A DNA stretch of 5,819 nucleotides from an uncultured Clostridium sp. (lineage in GTDB: Bacteria > Bacillota > Clostridia > TANB77 > CAG-508). The notes under the pieces were generated by a model. It was not told the origin of the DNA. It saw only the letters and a program-made list of their open reading frames with translations, and did not search any database. This document shows, piece after piece, positions 5,003 to 5,819 of the stretch. Made by a program: the position numbers and the translations under genes. Every line of letters begins with the position of its first letter. The first letter of the stretch is position 1. Location: contig CAJKVD010000057.1 of the NCBI GenBank assembly GCA_905203195.1, positions 1 through 5,819 of the forward strand, in the 5' to 3' direction.

Positions 5003-5819
5003 ATGAAATTATTTAAAACTTATAGTGAAAAAGAAGTAAAAAGAGTAATGCCAATCGTTAGACAAATAAACGATTTAGAAGGAGAAATATCAAAATTAAC
5101 AGATAGTGAACTAAGGGCAAAAACAGATTATTTTAAAAAACAATTAAAAGAAGAAGGAAAAACATTAAATGATATTTTACCAGAGGCATTTGCAGTTGTT
5201 AGAGAAGCATCAAAAAGAACTTTAGGATTAAGACATTTTGATGTACAATTAATAAGAGGTATTATATTACATCAAGGAAGAATAGCAGAAATGAAAACAG
5301 GTGAAGGAAAAACATTGGTAGCAACACTTCCTGTATATTTGAATGCACTAGAAGAGAAAGGTGTGCATGTAATTACCGTAAATGATTATTTGGCAAAAAG
5401 AGATAGTGAATGGATGGGAAAATTATATAAATTCTTAGGCCTTTCAGTAGGACTAGTTGTAAATGGAATGGACCCAGACCAAAAACAAAAAGCGTATAAT
5501 GCAGACATAACATATGGAACAAACAATGAGTTTGGTTTTGATTACTTAAGAGATAACATGGTAATATATAAAAATCAATTAGTACAAAGGGATTTACATT
5601 ATGCAATAGTAGACGAAATTGATAGTATTTTAATTGATGAAGCACGTACACCATTAATTATTTCAGGAAGAGCAAATGAATCATCAGATTTATATAAAAA
5701 AGCTGATGACTTTGTAAAAAGGTTAGAGCCTAAAGTTATAGTAGAAGAAGATGTAAAAGATTATGACCAAGCAGAAGATAACGAAAAATACGATTATATT
5801 GTAGATTTAAAAGCAAAAT
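5003..5819 (+). CDS. secA: Preprotein translocase ATPase SecA, N-terminal 272 residues (3' end outside window)
   Basis: SecA is the peripheral-membrane motor that uses ATP to push unfolded preproteins through SecYEG. Translation starts at ATG 5003, with AGGGAGG (4985-4991) 11 bases upstream, a slightly long spacing. The frame stays open to the right edge. Visible parts in order: N-terminal helix [14 protein letters not shown] (2-15) and the [13 protein letters not shown] block (32-44); the Q-motif region [11 protein letters not shown] (76-86); Walker A MKTGEGKT (97-104); VNDYLAKRD (126-134); [16 protein letters not shown] (171-186); and Walker B with the DEAD-like stretch [15 protein letters not shown] (203-217). 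The preprotein cross-linking domain starts after about 220. Nothing is missing in the visible third; a full SecA has about 800-900 residues. It appears to have its own promoter rather than being co-transcribed with the gene before it. Confidence 0.97.
   Translation, partial: MKLFKTYSEKEVKRVMPIVRQINDLEGEISKLTDSELRAKTDYFKKQLKEEGKTLNDILPEAFAVVREASKRTLGLRHFDVQLIRGIILHQGRIAEMKTGEGKTLVATLPVYLNALEEKGVHVITVNDYLAKRDSEWMGKLYKFLGLSVGLVVNGMDPDQKQKAYNADITYGTNNEFGFDYLRDNMVIYKNQLVQRDLHYAIVDEIDSILIDEARTPLIISGRANESSDLYKKADDFVKRLEPKVIVEEDVKDYDQAEDNEKYDYIVDLKAK

Noticed and set aside
5373..5654. 93-codon minus-strand open frame inside secA
   Set aside because: It is antisense to conserved SecA ATPase motifs, with no ribosome binding site or domain; a shadow frame.
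1..5819. Mobile element, CRISPR array, tRNA, rRNA or defence cluster
   Set aside because: No transposase or integrase, no evenly spaced repeats and no cloverleaf or rRNA segments were seen; the genes are housekeeping types and small orphans.

Overview
The window is strongly AT-rich. It has consensus sigma-A-type promoters (TTGACA-17-TATAAT twice), strong GGAGG ribosome binding sites, frequent ATA and AGA codons, and a four-cysteine L32 protein. Together these suggest a low-GC member of the Bacillota, probably a Clostridia-type anaerobe. This placement comes from sequence style and protein resemblance and was not checked by phylogeny. No stretch longer than 300 bases lacks a gene.

Layout from left to right: (1) the 3' part of clpB (+), the disaggregase, cut by the left edge; (2) a possible 32-codon ORF one base after the clpB stop; (3) a hairpin terminator between the converging clpB and asnB genes; (4) asnB (-), glutamine-hydrolysing asparagine synthetase, complete; (5) a short divergent region with overlapping promoters; (6) a 180-residue protein resembling the DUF5662 family (+); (7) rpmF (+), ribosomal protein L32, with its own promoter, a leader of about 88 nt and a terminator; (8) an unrecognised 60-residue protein (+) with its own promoter and terminator; (9) the 5' part of secA (+), the Sec translocase motor ATPase, cut by the right edge.

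Most genes look like separate transcription units with their own promoter or terminator. The products are mainly housekeeping: protein quality control, amino-acid synthesis, translation and secretion. I see no operon-like pathway, mobile element, CRISPR array or defence system, and I do not think the window holds an undescribed multi-gene system. The points most worth a second look are the 60-residue orphan with atypical codons before secA, the HD-like residue pattern in the DUF5662-like protein, the overlapping divergent promoters at asnB, the rpmF leader palindrome, and the micro-ORF behind clpB.
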